Positions 24,503-33,445 of a stretch of DNA of 64,000 bases are shown piece by piece. Position numbers and translations under genes: made by a program. Positions within the stretch are counted from its first letter, which is position 1, and each line of letters begins with the position of its first letter. Location: assembly GCA_018673915.1 (NCBI GenBank), contig JABHBK010000027.1, positions 1 to 64,000 on the forward strand. Reading direction: 5' to 3'. This DNA comes from Nitrospina sp. (GTDB lineage Bacteria; Nitrospinota; Nitrospinia; Nitrospinales; VA-1). The notes beneath the pieces were generated by a model. That model made no database searches. It saw only the letters and a program-made list of their open reading frames with translations, and had not been told where the DNA came from.

Positions 24503-25078
24503 ATGTCTCAGAAAATATTTTTTGCAGGAAGGTTAATTCTAGCCGCATTTCTGGTTTTTGCGGGAACGAGTTGGGGTGAACAGGTTGTCACTCTTCGAGG
24601 CAAGCCCTTAACACTGATGGGAGAAGAAATGCAAGTGGGGCAAACTCTCCCAACCGTCCACCTCCCTGACTTGGGTTTAAGCATGATTGACCTCAAATCA
24701 TTCAAAGGCAAGGTAACAATATTAAGCGTTGTTCCTTCTCTGGATACTCCCACCTGCGAAAAACAAACTCATATTCTTAGCGAAGAAAATAAAGGGTTGG
24801 ACGCATCTGCCAATCTGGTGACGATCAGTAGGGACCTGCCTTTTGCGCAAAAACGCTTCGCTAAAAAAGCAAATATTCACAATATTCTATTTCTATCGGA
24901 TTATCGGAACGCTGAGTTTGGGATGTCGATGGGTCTCTTGATCGAGGAAAATCGTCTGCTGGCGCGAGCTATTATTGTGCTGGACCGTGAAGGGGTCATC
25001 CGGTATCTGGAAGTGGTTCCAGATCTCGCCCGACTGCCGGAAATGGAAAAGGCTTTCGAGTTTGCCCGATCTCTATGA
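24503..25078 (+). CDS. tpx: Exported thiol peroxidase (Tpx family) lacking the resolving cysteine
   Basis: 191 aa. Residues 1-25 are a signal peptide (LILAAFLVFAGTSWG), unusual because Tpx is normally cytoplasmic. The body is an atypical 2-Cys peroxiredoxin fold: VTLRGKPLTLMG at the start, PSLDTPTCEKQT with peroxidatic Cys85, and SRDLPFAQKRFAKKA. In E. coli Tpx the residue after RF is the resolving Cys95; here it is Ala120, and Cys85 is the only cysteine in the protein. It would therefore act as a 1-Cys enzyme needing an outside thiol. AAGGAG lies 11 bases before the ATG, and mutS2 ends 17 bases upstream. Confidence 0.88.
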   Translation: MSQKIFFAGRLILAAFLVFAGTSWGEQVVTLRGKPLTLMGEEMQVGQTLPTVHLPDLGLSMIDLKSFKGKVTILSVVPSLDTPTCEKQTHILSEENKGLDASANLVTISRDLPFAQKRFAKKANIHNILFLSDYRNAEFGMSMGLLIEENRLLARAIIVLDREGVIRYLEVVPDLARLPEMEKAFEFARSL

Positions 25079-25225
25079 TCGGAATGAAGGCCGTCGTTGG
25101 TCATCCCGCCTTTGACGCTTTTTAAAATACGTCTCGTAATCGCGGCAACCGCTCTTCAGTTCAGACACCTGGCTCACTCCAAATGACCTTAATAGGTCTA
25201 AAATTTCTTTGCGCTTGAGCTTCAT
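25073..25225 (-). CDS. Candidate 50-aa basic protein
   Basis: 50 codons from the ATG at 25225, with AGGTGAG a few bases upstream, to a TAG that overlaps the last six bases of the convergent tpx gene. The N-terminus MKLKRKEILDLLRSFGVSQV is predicted helical. The C-terminus is very rich in Arg, Lys and Gln. No family is recognised. A good ribosome binding site and a clean frame support it, but length alone is not decisive. Confidence 0.45.
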   Translation of the reverse strand: MKLKRKEILDLLRSFGVSQVSELKSGCRDYETYFKKRQRRDDQRRPSFRS

Positions 25226-25288
25226 ATCTCACCTGTCAATGAGGAACTGTCTTAAATTCCCTATCGACAGGAAACACCTAAAACTTAA

Positions 25289-25398
25289 GCGGAGTACCTC
25301 CGCGGGTGATTAGCAACTGTCCATAAAACCGAGAGCATCGTTGCTAGCGGTAAAAGCAAAAGCTAGTTTCTTCCGGACGTGGTCCGGCCAACGGCCGG
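25289..25398 (+). repeat. Dispersed hairpin element, copy R10
   Basis: The left hairpin GCGGAG-TAC-CTCCGC (25289-25303) is followed by GGGTGATTAGCAACTG. The right hairpin CCGGAC-GTG-GTCCGG (25373-25387) is preceded, inverted, by AGAAACTAGC. A third hairpin, CCGGCC-AAC-GGCCGG, overlaps its edge. Both ends follow the hairpin plus (C/T)TAGC layout of the family. Confidence 0.6.
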
Positions 25399-25478
25399 TG
25401 GTGACTGGGTGTGGTGGAGTTGAAATTAAAAATCAGGATGGGTACTACTAAGCTGTCACCCTGAATTTGTCGAGAGAG

Positions 25479-28406
25479 TCAATGGAATACTTTGACCAAT
25501 TGGCCGAAGACAGATTTGGATTTCTTGAGTTTATCTTCATTACCCAGAGCGCAGACATGACCCTTATTCTTGATTTTTTCAAACAAGGGAGCGTAGCCCT
25601 TTAAGTCCTCAAGCCGGGTGGATAGCAGTTCTTCACGGAGCTTCTGTTTCATTTCGTGAGTTCGTCCTGTGAGGTGATCAATCATCGAAGCCTTGCCTTT
25701 AAGGTCCGGCGTTAGAGGCGGGTCCATTTTTCCGACACAACCAATGATAATTTTGGTCAGTTCCTCGGAAGACAGGTCCAGGTGATTCAGGAAATCAGCA
25801 ATCTCATCATAAACCCCCAATGTTTCGACCAAATTGGGATCCCGATAAGAGAGCAAGCTATAATCGCCGGTAAAATAATCGAAGGAGTTTCCACTGCCAT
25901 ACGCACCACCATGAACCCGAACCTTATCCCATAAAAATCCAGTTCTAAGCAAAGCTTTAAGCACCTCAAACTGTCCAGAATGTTTGAATCCCAAATCGTA
26001 CAAGTTGGCCCCTTTGCCAACATGCTGAACATTACTGGCAGTTAAAAATCCCTCATTCAGAGGCACCGCTGTCAGATTCCATTCTTCAACCTTCCATTCC
26101 TTATCAGAAAGAATGCCTATCGTTGTGACGATTCTTTTCTCTATCTTACGATAATCTTTTTGGTCAGACGTGACATTAAACAATGCATTTTTTCGGGTAA
26201 ATACACGCTCCGCAACTTGCCGGAACTGACCCGCAACCTCTTCAGGGTTTTTCTCTACACGTTCCAGCAATTGCTCCAAAAACTGGTAATACGTGATTCC
26301 ATCCGTAATCTCGTCAAATTTACCCAAGCGAGACTGATAGGACTGAAGCCTTGCCAACACATAATGGTTTCCATGAGGAACAATCGAATCTTCCATGTCG
26401 GACTTGGCACTACGAATAATTTCAATCAGCCGCTTGTGGTCATCAAAACTGTATTCGCCAAGCAGTTCATCAAAAACATCAAACAGGTTATCGACCTTTT
26501 CCATTAATGCCTTACCACTAAAACTAATATAGGAAATGACTTGATGGCGATCGTGAACCGTTGCGGATGAAAAGTGAGAATTGCGGATTCCACCTGTATG
26601 CATGCCAATCAACTTTGAAATTTCTGTATAGCTATGTTTGTTGGTACCCATCCCCAACATCAAAGTTCCCAATAAGGGAATATATGGAATCATTTCAGCC
26701 GGCACGGATTCTGTGTTAAATCCTATCTGGGTGTAGGCGATGCCGTTGGTGAACAATTCATGAAATAATATTTTGGAGTCGCCCTGGCTTTTTATTTCTA
26801 AGGGGTATTTTTCTATTTCTTTTGGGACATCTTGAATTTCCAATGATGGGAGCTTTGCAAGTGCTTCCGGTGAGTCTGGGGTCAGTTGCAGCTCCTGTAA
26901 TTTTTTAGTCTCCGCAATCAAATTATCAATCTCATCAGAAGGTAGTTGCTCTTTAACCTCTTTCAATATTTTTCTTTCCTTAGCTTCCAGTTTCTTACCC
27001 AGGCCTGGTTTTGGAACGGCCACCAAAATACTGCGATGGTTATTTTCAATCAGGAATCGGCGAATTAAATCCTCAAAGTATCCTTCATGCATGCGCTTTT
27101 TTATTTTTCGCATTACCTTCTCAAACCTTAGGTGGCTAAAAGGATTTTTATCGTAAAGCCAGGAACCCAATGCCTGAATGTTATAAACAATGCCTTTTGG
27201 AAAGCCGCCAAAATTTGCTTCCCGAAGTCTGAAGTCTATCGAGTTGACCGCAGAGCGAATCATATCTTCTTCTATCCCGTTTTCCGCCAACTCACGAAGA
27301 GTAGAATCTATGAGGGCAAGAACTTTATCTTCATGCTCGGGTTCTGTACCTTTCAAACCCACGGCAAAAATCGTATCCGCACGATTGTCATCGAACCCTC
27401 CTCCAATGACTTCACTACCCAACTCGGAGGTGATGAGTGCTTTTCTTAAAGGAGATGCAGAAGACCCCAGCAATAGATGGCTCAAAATACTGAACCCAAG
27501 ACAATGTTCATGGTTGATGGCCTTATCCAGCTTGTAACCCAGCAAGACATAGGTTTTTTTCTCTAACGATTCATGACTGGAAATTGGGTAGGTCAGGTTT
27601 TTTCTTTTCGCCTTTCTGAAAGATCTCTGATGGGGAATGGAAGTGTTGACATCCATAAGCCCAAAGTCCTTTAAATAATTTGCCTGCAAATAATCCAGAT
27701 AGCTTTGAGTGTCCCCATCTCCGTACAGAAACAATCTACTATTGGAAGGATGATAATGCTTTCTGTGAAATTCTTTGAACTCGCCATACGATAAGTTGGG
27801 AATACATGCAGGATCTCCCCCCGATTCAAAACCATATGGGGTGGAAGGGAACAGGGAATGGGCCAATTGACGATCAATACAACTTTCCGGGCTGGAGAAC
27901 TCACCCTTCATTTCATTTAATACCACCCCTTTATAGACAATCTTATCTTCCGGACTGTTCAGTTCATAGTGCCAGCCTTCCTGTTTGAAAGTATCCTCTG
28001 AAATAGTTGGATAAAAAACCGCATCCAGATAAACATTCATAAGATTGTAGAAATCTTTCTGGTTGCGACTGGCAACGGGATACATGGTCTTATCGGGAAA
28101 GGTCATCGCATTTAGAAAAGTTTGCAAACTTCCCTTCATGAGCTCTACAAAGGGCTCCTTGACCGGGAAATTTTTCGAGCCGCACAAAACACTGTGCTCC
28201 AGGATGTGAGCGATTCCAGTGTCATTTTCAGGAGGGGTCCTAAATGTAGCACTGAACACTTTGTTGTCATCATCGTTTTCAAGAACCAGTAGTTCAGCTC
28301 CGGTAACATCATGTTCAAAAAATAGACCAAGGGATTTAAGCTCAGAAATTTCCTCCTTCTGAGTCAACCTGAATCCGCTATAACTTTTGTTGAGTTCAAA
28401 ACCCAT
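25479..28406 (-). CDS. Peptidase M16C family zinc protease (PreP-like)
   Basis: 975 aa from the ATG at 28406, chosen because AGGA sits five bases upstream; an in-frame start at 28427 has none. It has the four-domain M16C layout of presequence/insulinase-type proteases. The inverted zinc motif HILEH (67-71) lies in the N-terminal domain, with a downstream Glu in NEMKGEFSSPE. PreP proteins form a closed chamber that degrades free peptides. No signal peptide is present, so a cytoplasmic location is likely. Directly after its stop is a TCGACAAATTCAGGGTGACA interspersed motif. Confidence 0.92.
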   Translation of the reverse strand: MGFELNKSYSGFRLTQKEEISELKSLGLFFEHDVTGAELLVLENDDDNKVFSATFRTPPENDTGIAHILEHSVLCGSKNFPVKEPFVELMKGSLQTFLNAMTFPDKTMYPVASRNQKDFYNLMNVYLDAVFYPTISEDTFKQEGWHYELNSPEDKIVYKGVVLNEMKGEFSSPESCIDRQLAHSLFPSTPYGFESGGDPACIPNLSYGEFKEFHRKHYHPSNSRLFLYGDGDTQSYLDYLQANYLKDFGLMDVNTSIPHQRSFRKAKRKNLTYPISSHESLEKKTYVLLGYKLDKAINHEHCLGFSILSHLLLGSSASPLRKALITSELGSEVIGGGFDDNRADTIFAVGLKGTEPEHEDKVLALIDSTLRELAENGIEEDMIRSAVNSIDFRLREANFGGFPKGIVYNIQALGSWLYDKNPFSHLRFEKVMRKIKKRMHEGYFEDLIRRFLIENNHRSILVAVPKPGLGKKLEAKERKILKEVKEQLPSDEIDNLIAETKKLQELQLTPDSPEALAKLPSLEIQDVPKEIEKYPLEIKSQGDSKILFHELFTNGIAYTQIGFNTESVPAEMIPYIPLLGTLMLGMGTNKHSYTEISKLIGMHTGGIRNSHFSSATVHDRHQVISYISFSGKALMEKVDNLFDVFDELLGEYSFDDHKRLIEIIRSAKSDMEDSIVPHGNHYVLARLQSYQSRLGKFDEITDGITYYQFLEQLLERVEKNPEEVAGQFRQVAERVFTRKNALFNVTSDQKDYRKIEKRIVTTIGILSDKEWKVEEWNLTAVPLNEGFLTASNVQHVGKGANLYDLGFKHSGQFEVLKALLRTGFLWDKVRVHGGAYGSGNSFDYFTGDYSLLSYRDPNLVETLGVYDEIADFLNHLDLSSEELTKIIIGCVGKMDPPLTPDLKGKASMIDHLTGRTHEMKQKLREELLSTRLEDLKGYAPLFEKIKNKGHVCALGNEDKLKKSKSVFGQLVKVFH

Positions 28407-28526
28407 AAAATTCCTACTCCAATTCAAAAAGATTCATTTCGCCAACGCAACACCCCTTTGCAGAGGATGCAATCGGATAAATTATTAGATGCTAGCAATC
28501 CAGAAACGTTCCAGAGCACATCCCGA

Positions 28527-29294
28527 CTATTTAGCTTTGATATCCAAACCTATGGGGCAATGATCCGAACCCATGACATTGGGTTGTATGAAAGAGTCTT
28601 TAACCTTTGCCATGAGGTTTTCCGTGACGAAAAAATAATCAATGCGCCAACCAACATTTTTGGCACGCACATTAAACCGGTAGCTCCACCAGGTGTATTG
28701 ATCCGGCTCTGGGTGAAACACCCTGAAACTGTCCACATATCCATGCGATACAAATTTATCAACCCAGGCCCTCTCTTCCGGCAGGAATCCAGAGTTCTTT
28801 TGATTGGCTTTAGGATTTTTCAGGTCAATGGCCTTGTGGGCTGTGTTCACATCACCGGTAATCACCAACTCTTTTCCTTCTTCCCGTAATTTTTCACAAT
28901 GGTCCAGGAACGCATCATAAAATTCCATTTTGTATTCCAATCTTTCTGGACCACTGGTACCGTTGGGAAAATACACATTCAACAGGTCAAAGTCTTTAAA
29001 CTCGATTCTAATAACCCGACCTTCCACATCGAACCGCTCAATTCCAATTCCCACATGAACCGCTTTCGGTTTTTTTTTTGTGAAGATAGCCACGCCACTG
29101 TAGCCCTTGCGCTGGGCGGGGTTCCAGGCCGTATAATATCCATCGGGATTAAGTATGGATTCATCAAGGTCTTCGGTACGGGCTTTTATCTCCTGCAAAC
29201 ACATTACATCAGGAGACTCGGAGTTCAACCATTCAAAAAATCCTTTTTTGACAACGGCACGCAGCCCATTAACATTCCAACTGATAATTCGCAT
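28527..29294 (-). CDS. xth: Exodeoxyribonuclease III / AP endonuclease
   Basis: 255 aa of the XthA/ExoA family, which cuts at abasic sites and removes 3' blocks in base excision repair. Signature blocks are WNVNGLRA, CLQEIKA (metal-binding Glu), YSGVAIF, ITGDVNTAH, WWSYR and VMGSDHCPIGL (catalytic Asp-His at the end). The length is normal and the ATG is at 29294. It is a stand-alone gene upstream of the M16 protease on the same strand but separated from it by about 120 bases. Confidence 0.95.
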   Translation of the reverse strand: MRIISWNVNGLRAVVKKGFFEWLNSESPDVMCLQEIKARTEDLDESILNPDGYYTAWNPAQRKGYSGVAIFTKKKPKAVHVGIGIERFDVEGRVIRIEFKDFDLLNVYFPNGTSGPERLEYKMEFYDAFLDHCEKLREEGKELVITGDVNTAHKAIDLKNPKANQKNSGFLPEERAWVDKFVSHGYVDSFRVFHPEPDQYTWWSYRFNVRAKNVGWRIDYFFVTENLMAKVKDSFIQPNVMGSDHCPIGLDIKAK

Positions 29295-29457
29295 ACAATA
29301 TTATTATTTTCAGGGTTCTCGCCAATGGAAAACCATTCCTACATTCGTATTCCGCATTATTAATGCTGGCTAGTATAAACAACTTATGGAGGAGTTATCG
29401 AAAAATGGATCTCCACCCTGTTTAAAGTGTAATTGCGAGTGCCCATGGGTTGCTGAA

Positions 29458-29748
29458 TTACACTGTCCACTGGCCCAAGTAAAAAGCCGCAAGGTATGCC
29501 AGAAACCCCAGCCATAGGTTTCTACAAAGATTTTGATAATGCTGGAAAGTATTCAAATCCTCTTTTTCAGCTTCAAACAGGAAGCGATACTCCAGCATGA
29601 ACCATACCGGCGGTCCCATCGCCCACCCCGCAATAATGACATGACGGGGGCAACCAGTAATATGTGAATGGTAGGTATACGCGAGCCCCACCACCACGAG
29701 AATTAATCCAAGATATTTCCTTATCACCGGCTTAGTCCATAAGTTCAT
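29458..29748 (-). CDS. Small inner-membrane protein
   Basis: 96 aa, not recognised. Three hydrophobic segments are visible: about 13-25 (LGLILVVVGLAY), 36-52 (HVIIAGWAMGPPVWFML) and 75-92 (LWLGFLAYLAAFYLGQW). Short charged loops and an acidic stretch (EAEKEDLN) separate the second and third. The ATG at 29748 has AAGGACAAGG upstream. It is isolated. Confidence 0.6.
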   Translation of the reverse strand: MNLWTKPVIRKYLGLILVVVGLAYTYHSHITGCPRHVIIAGWAMGPPVWFMLEYRFLFEAEKEDLNTFQHYQNLCRNLWLGFLAYLAAFYLGQWTV

Positions 29749-30045
29749 GACCTTGTCCTTAAAAAATATTGGATATGGGATATATAGCTATTCAAACAAT
29801 GTTACAAACTTAACATGAATGTAACACTTACAAGTCTTTTAATGGTTATAATGCAATCACAATAAATATTGGAAAACACGAATTTTTGTAAAATTTTCCC
29901 CACATCCAATATGTGCTTTTAAAAGAGGCCTGTAATAAGTCCATATCTCCATCCGGGGCCATTAATGCAAATAAAGAAATATCGCATTTTTCTTAATGGC
30001 AAGCTTTAGGAACTCTTAAATACTCGATTTAAAGGAATCTTAATC
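29749..30045. other. AT-rich intergenic region with hairpin and repeat R11
   Basis: 297 bases. It holds a TATAAT at 29847-29852 without an obvious -35, an ATATTGGA/TCCAATAT stem around 29869-29912 followed by GTGCTTTT, and the R11 repeat remnant. Its likely role is the promoter region of the 35-aa membrane protein. Confidence 0.4.
29930..30008 (+). repeat. Dispersed element, degenerate copy R11
   Basis: CCATCCGGGGCCATTAATGC and AAATAAAGAAATATCGCA resemble the core of R5 (CAGGGCATGAAGGCTAATG, then GAAGAAATATCACA) and of R8. The end hairpins are mostly gone. Confidence 0.4.
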
Positions 30046-30153
30046 ATGAATGATAATATATTAATTGTTTTATTAGTTTTGCTGGCTGGCACTTTCATAA
30101 AGCTTGTTTTTGGCGCTCTTCGTAGCAAAAAAGCGGAAAAAGCAAAACCATAG
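30046..30153 (+). CDS. 35-aa single-span membrane protein
   Basis: ATG 30046 to TAG 30151, with AAAGGA nine bases upstream. Residues 5-23 (ILIVLLVLLAGTFIKLVFG) form one transmembrane helix, followed by a lysine-rich cytoplasmic tail (SKKAEKAKP). The layout fits small inner-membrane subunits or regulators, but the family is not recognised. A 72-codon frame on the other strand overlaps its 3' half and is less convincing. Confidence 0.5.
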   Translation: MNDNILIVLLVLLAGTFIKLVFGALRSKKAEKAKP

Positions 30154-30377
30154 CACTAAAACCATAGGCTAACGACCGCAAAATTCCCCACAAATTTTTC
30201 TCATAATTTTCACGCCAATGCTTGGACTGTCCCACTATTGCTAACTCTATAATTTCAAATACTTGAATACTTCCCATGGTTTTTTCAGCCCAAAATATGG
30301 TATCCTTCTGCACATCGCATGATTTCTTTTAATGTTTTGTGTCATTAAAAATCAAGTCATTTGGGAGGTAGACGAAT

Positions 30378-30833
30378 ATGTGGATTTACAGAGCTATGGG
30401 ATGGATTGTTGTATCATTAGCATTTTATATTAGTGCCCCACTCTCCATGGCAGCTGAAGTAGCAAATACAAGTGCTTGTGATAAAATATCCACGGATGTT
30501 CGAAAGGGACGCCCCGGTGTAGATCCGGTAAACGTAATTGATGGAAAAGGGCCGACCTCAGAAATGTCGAGAACGGGGTTATTCTCCGCAGCGGCAAAAC
30601 CAACAGGAAAGCTTTCAAAAGAAGATGAGCGAAATCTTTGTCTCGCAATATCTCCAATCACAAATCCTGAAAGTCGTTACAAACACAAAGACCACAGTAA
30701 TTATTACTGTACCTTGATCCTGAACAGGGATAGCCAGACATTTTGCTATGCAGTGGTTCAGGGCAACCCGAATAGTTGTGGAAATATTGTAAGTGGCGAA
30801 CTTGAAAAAGAATGCCTTACCAGATCAAAGTAG
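30378..30833 (+). CDS. Exported cysteine-containing hypothetical protein
   Basis: 151 aa. Residues 1-25 are a signal peptide (MGWIVVSLAFYISAPLSMAA). The mature protein has six cysteines spaced along its length (in TSACDK, NLCLAI, YYCTLI, TFCYAV, NSCGN and KECLT), suggesting three disulfides in the periplasm. No family is recognised. A strong GGGAGGTAG ribosome binding site precedes the ATG, and a good terminator follows at 30860. It stands alone. Confidence 0.7.
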   Translation: MWIYRAMGWIVVSLAFYISAPLSMAAEVANTSACDKISTDVRKGRPGVDPVNVIDGKGPTSEMSRTGLFSAAAKPTGKLSKEDERNLCLAISPITNPESRYKHKDHSNYYCTLILNRDSQTFCYAVVQGNPNSCGNIVSGELEKECLTRSK

Positions 30834-30859
30834 TATTCTTCCAGGATCTGTTCGTTTCT

Positions 30860-30888
30860 ATGGCGGTCACTTGACCGCCATTATTTTT
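30860..30888 (+). terminator. Rho-independent terminator
   Basis: ATGGCGGTCA (30860-30869) pairs with TGACCGCCAT (30872-30881), followed by TATTTTTT. It ends the exported 151-aa protein transcript. Confidence 0.85.
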
Positions 30889-30934
30889 TGGTTCTAACAA
30901 AATCCTCCACGTTCTCATCGGCTCTTTTTTTGAC

Positions 30935-31321
30935 TCAAACCTCATTTAACCCTAACAATTCGAGAACCTTCCGCTTAAAGACATCAACCTTAATAGGTTT
31001 CACAATATACTCTCTGACCCCCGCCTGGATAGCTTCCTGCACCTTTTGATGATCTTTCTCTACAGTGACCATCAGGAAGGGAATATCCTGCCACGCCTCC
31101 TCTTCCCGGAGGGTCCTAAAAAGGTTCAGCCCATTCATGTTTGGCATATGCCAATCTGCAATTACCAAATCAGCTTTTTCTTTTTTTAATTGTTTAATAG
31201 CCGTATCCCCACCCGTAACTTCGATCACATTTTTAAACCCCATCATTTTAAGATGGTAAGTCATCAACTTTGAAGAAGTAGATTCATCTTCAACCACCAA
31301 TATTTTTGTGTAAGGATTCAT
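30935..31321 (-). CDS. Single-domain CheY-like response regulator
   Basis: 128 aa, receiver domain only, no output domain. The acidic pair is in VVEDES. The phosphoacceptor Asp56 is in LVIADWHMPNMNG. The signalling Thr is in FLMVTVEK and the conserved Lys in YIVKPIKV. Such stand-alone receivers act by protein contact, for example with flagellar motors or other kinases. No cognate histidine kinase or chemotaxis gene is adjacent. Confidence 0.92.
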   Translation of the reverse strand: MNPYTKILVVEDESTSSKLMTYHLKMMGFKNVIEVTGGDTAIKQLKKEKADLVIADWHMPNMNGLNLFRTLREEEAWQDIPFLMVTVEKDHQKVQEAIQAGVREYIVKPIKVDVFKRKVLELLGLNEV

Positions 31322-31457
31322 TTATTCTTTTCTAAGAATAATTAAATTGGCTAGGAATAACTATTATTCGCATAAATGATTTATTATAACATTGGAAATT
31401 CGAGAACCTGAATAATACCTGAATGAGCTCATTTCAACCTGTTTATCACGAATTAAA

Positions 31458-32447
31458 ATGTTGTCATCCCCCGACCTTGAAGTTCAAAATTTAAAAGTCT
31501 CGTTTTCCACTCCCAAAGGGAAACGAGTCGCGGTCAATGGAATCAGCTTTCAATTGAATTCGGGAGAAACGCTGGCTCTGGTTGGAGAATCCGGTTGTGG
31601 CAAGACTGTCAGCGCCCTATCTATTCTCCGCCTTTTACAAGAACCCCCAGCAGAGTTTTTAAGCGGTAAAATTCTATTCAACGGTCAGGACCTGTTATCT
31701 ATCAACGCCAAAACGTTACAGGATCTACGCGGTCGCTCTATTTCCATGATATTTCAAGACCCCATGACCTCCCTCAATCCGGTATTGACAGTGGGAGAAC
31801 AAATTTCCGAAACGCTCATTCGCCATACAACTATGAACCGGCAAGAGGCCCTGCAAAAGTCAGCCGACCTGCTTGGTCGTGTGGAATTCTCATCACCAAA
31901 AGAAAAACTAAATTATTATCCCCATCAGCTCAGCGGAGGAATGCGCCAACGAGTAATGATTGCTATGGCCTTGGCCTGTGCCCCAAAAGTACTTATTGCG
32001 GATGAACCTACCACAGCTCTAGATGTTCTTATTCAGGCCCAGATTCTAGAGCTCCTGGAAAACTTAAAAAAAGAAACTAAGATGTCCATCCTCCTCATCA
32101 CTCACGACCTGGGTGTAGTAACAGAAATTGCTCAAAGAATTCTGGTTATGTATGCTGGGGAAATTGTAGAGTCCGGTCCGACTCAGGAGCTTCTAGAAAA
32201 TCCTTTTCACCCCTACACCAAGGGCCTTATTGCTTCTGTTCCCAAATTAGGCCTCAAAAATAAACCCGGTGCAAGGTTGGAAGAAATATCCGGCAACGTT
32301 CCCAGTTTAGACCAGCGCCCATCAGGGTGTCCGTTTCATCCTCGTTGCGCCTGGGCCATGGAAACCTGTAAAACTCAAAACCCCCAACTGCGTAGGGTGG
32401 AAACCCAGCGGCAGGTTAGTTGTCACTTGGAACCAGGATCGTTATGA
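31458..32447 (+). CDS. Oligopeptide/dipeptide ABC transporter ATPase (OppD/DppD type)
   Basis: 329 aa. Walker A is GESGCGKT, the Q-loop is [12 protein letters not shown], the signature is [15 protein letters not shown], Walker B is [11 protein letters not shown] and the switch is LLITHDLG. The C-terminal oligopeptide-family extension has [14 protein letters not shown], the cysteine cluster that can hold an iron-sulfur site in OppD-type proteins. It powers peptide (or nickel) import at the inner membrane. It is coupled to the next gene by a four-base overlap. Permease and binding-protein genes are not in the window. Confidence 0.92.
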   Translation: MLSSPDLEVQNLKVSFSTPKGKRVAVNGISFQLNSGETLALVGESGCGKTVSALSILRLLQEPPAEFLSGKILFNGQDLLSINAKTLQDLRGRSISMIFQDPMTSLNPVLTVGEQISETLIRHTTMNRQEALQKSADLLGRVEFSSPKEKLNYYPHQLSGGMRQRVMIAMALACAPKVLIADEPTTALDVLIQAQILELLENLKKETKMSILLITHDLGVVTEIAQRILVMYAGEIVESGPTQELLENPFHPYTKGLIASVPKLGLKNKPGARLEEISGNVPSLDQRPSGCPFHPRCAWAMETCKTQNPQLRRVETQRQVSCHLEPGSL

Positions 32448-33415
32448 ATACCGAGAAATTGCTGGAAGTTGAGGATCTCAAGAAACACTTTCTTCCTAAG
32501 AAAAAATTTCTTGAAACCTCGTCCGCACCCATTCTCGCATTGGATGGAATTTCATTCACTCTTCATAAAGGTGAAACACTGGGACTCGTTGGAGAGAGCG
32601 GATGTGGGAAATCTACGGCGGCACGAACCATGCTTCGGCTGATTGAACCGACTTCAGGAAAAGTTAAGTTTTGCGGGACAGGCCTGTTTGATCTCAAAGA
32701 AACGGAGATGAGGAAATTAAGAAAGGAAATGCAGATTATTTTCCAGGACCCGTATTCCTCTGTCAATCCGGGAAGGCGCATCGGCCATATCCTGCAAGAA
32801 CCTTTTGAAATTCATGGTTCCCAAAACAAGAAAGAAAACATCGAAAAAGCAACACAGCTTTTAGAACAAGTCGGCTTGGATTCAGACTATTTCTCCCGAT
32901 ATCCTCACGAATTGAGCGGAGGTCAGCTACAGCGCGTGGGCATTGCCCGAGCTATTGCCTTGAATCCAAAACTGATTGTGGCAGATGAGCCGGTATCTGC
33001 TCTGGATGTTTCCATACAGGCCCAGGTCATCAACCTTTTGCTGAAATTAAAAGAAGAGCTTGAAATCTCCTACCTGTTCATTTCTCATGATTTGGGGGTG
33101 GTCGAATATTTCTGCGACAGGGTCGCAGTAATGTATCTTGGAAAAATTGTTGAGATCGCTGACAACCAACAAATTTATAACTCACCTCAGCATCCCTACA
33201 CACTAGCCTTGCTGAACGCTATACCCCGCCTGGGGTTTGGACGCATCAAACAAAAAGCAACCCTGAAAGGAGATGCTTCAGTTTCTGCAACCCTCCCAAA
33301 CGGTTGCGCCTTTCAAAATCGTTGCCCAATAAAAGAAAAGCAATGCGAAGAAACAATACCTCCCCTTAAAGAAGTTGCTCCAGGCCATCATGTCGCGTGT
33401 TTTTTGAAGTATTAA
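32444..33415 (+). CDS. Oligopeptide/dipeptide ABC transporter ATPase (OppF/DppF type)
   Basis: 323 aa from the ATG at 32444, which overlaps the previous stop as ATGA; a longer in-frame start at 32420 is less likely. Walker A is GESGCGKST, the Q-loop is IIFQDPYSSVNP, the signature is LSGGQLQRVGIARAI, Walker B is LIVADEPVSALD, and the C-terminal CAFQNRCPIKEKQC is the family cysteine cluster. It forms the heterodimeric motor with the preceding ATPase. The permease partners must be encoded elsewhere. Confidence 0.92.
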   Translation: MNTEKLLEVEDLKKHFLPKKKFLETSSAPILALDGISFTLHKGETLGLVGESGCGKSTAARTMLRLIEPTSGKVKFCGTGLFDLKETEMRKLRKEMQIIFQDPYSSVNPGRRIGHILQEPFEIHGSQNKKENIEKATQLLEQVGLDSDYFSRYPHELSGGQLQRVGIARAIALNPKLIVADEPVSALDVSIQAQVINLLLKLKEELEISYLFISHDLGVVEYFCDRVAVMYLGKIVEIADNQQIYNSPQHPYTLALLNAIPRLGFGRIKQKATLKGDASVSATLPNGCAFQNRCPIKEKQCEETIPPLKEVAPGHHVACFLKY

Positions 33416-33445
33416 TTCACACTTATCCAGCTAAAACCATAGGGC

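Noticed and set aside
30095-30313. A 72-codon minus-strand frame opposite the 35-aa membrane protein
   Set aside because: It starts at a GTG with no ribosome binding site and has no recognisable domain. The plus-strand 35-aa frame has better signals. It is not fully excluded.
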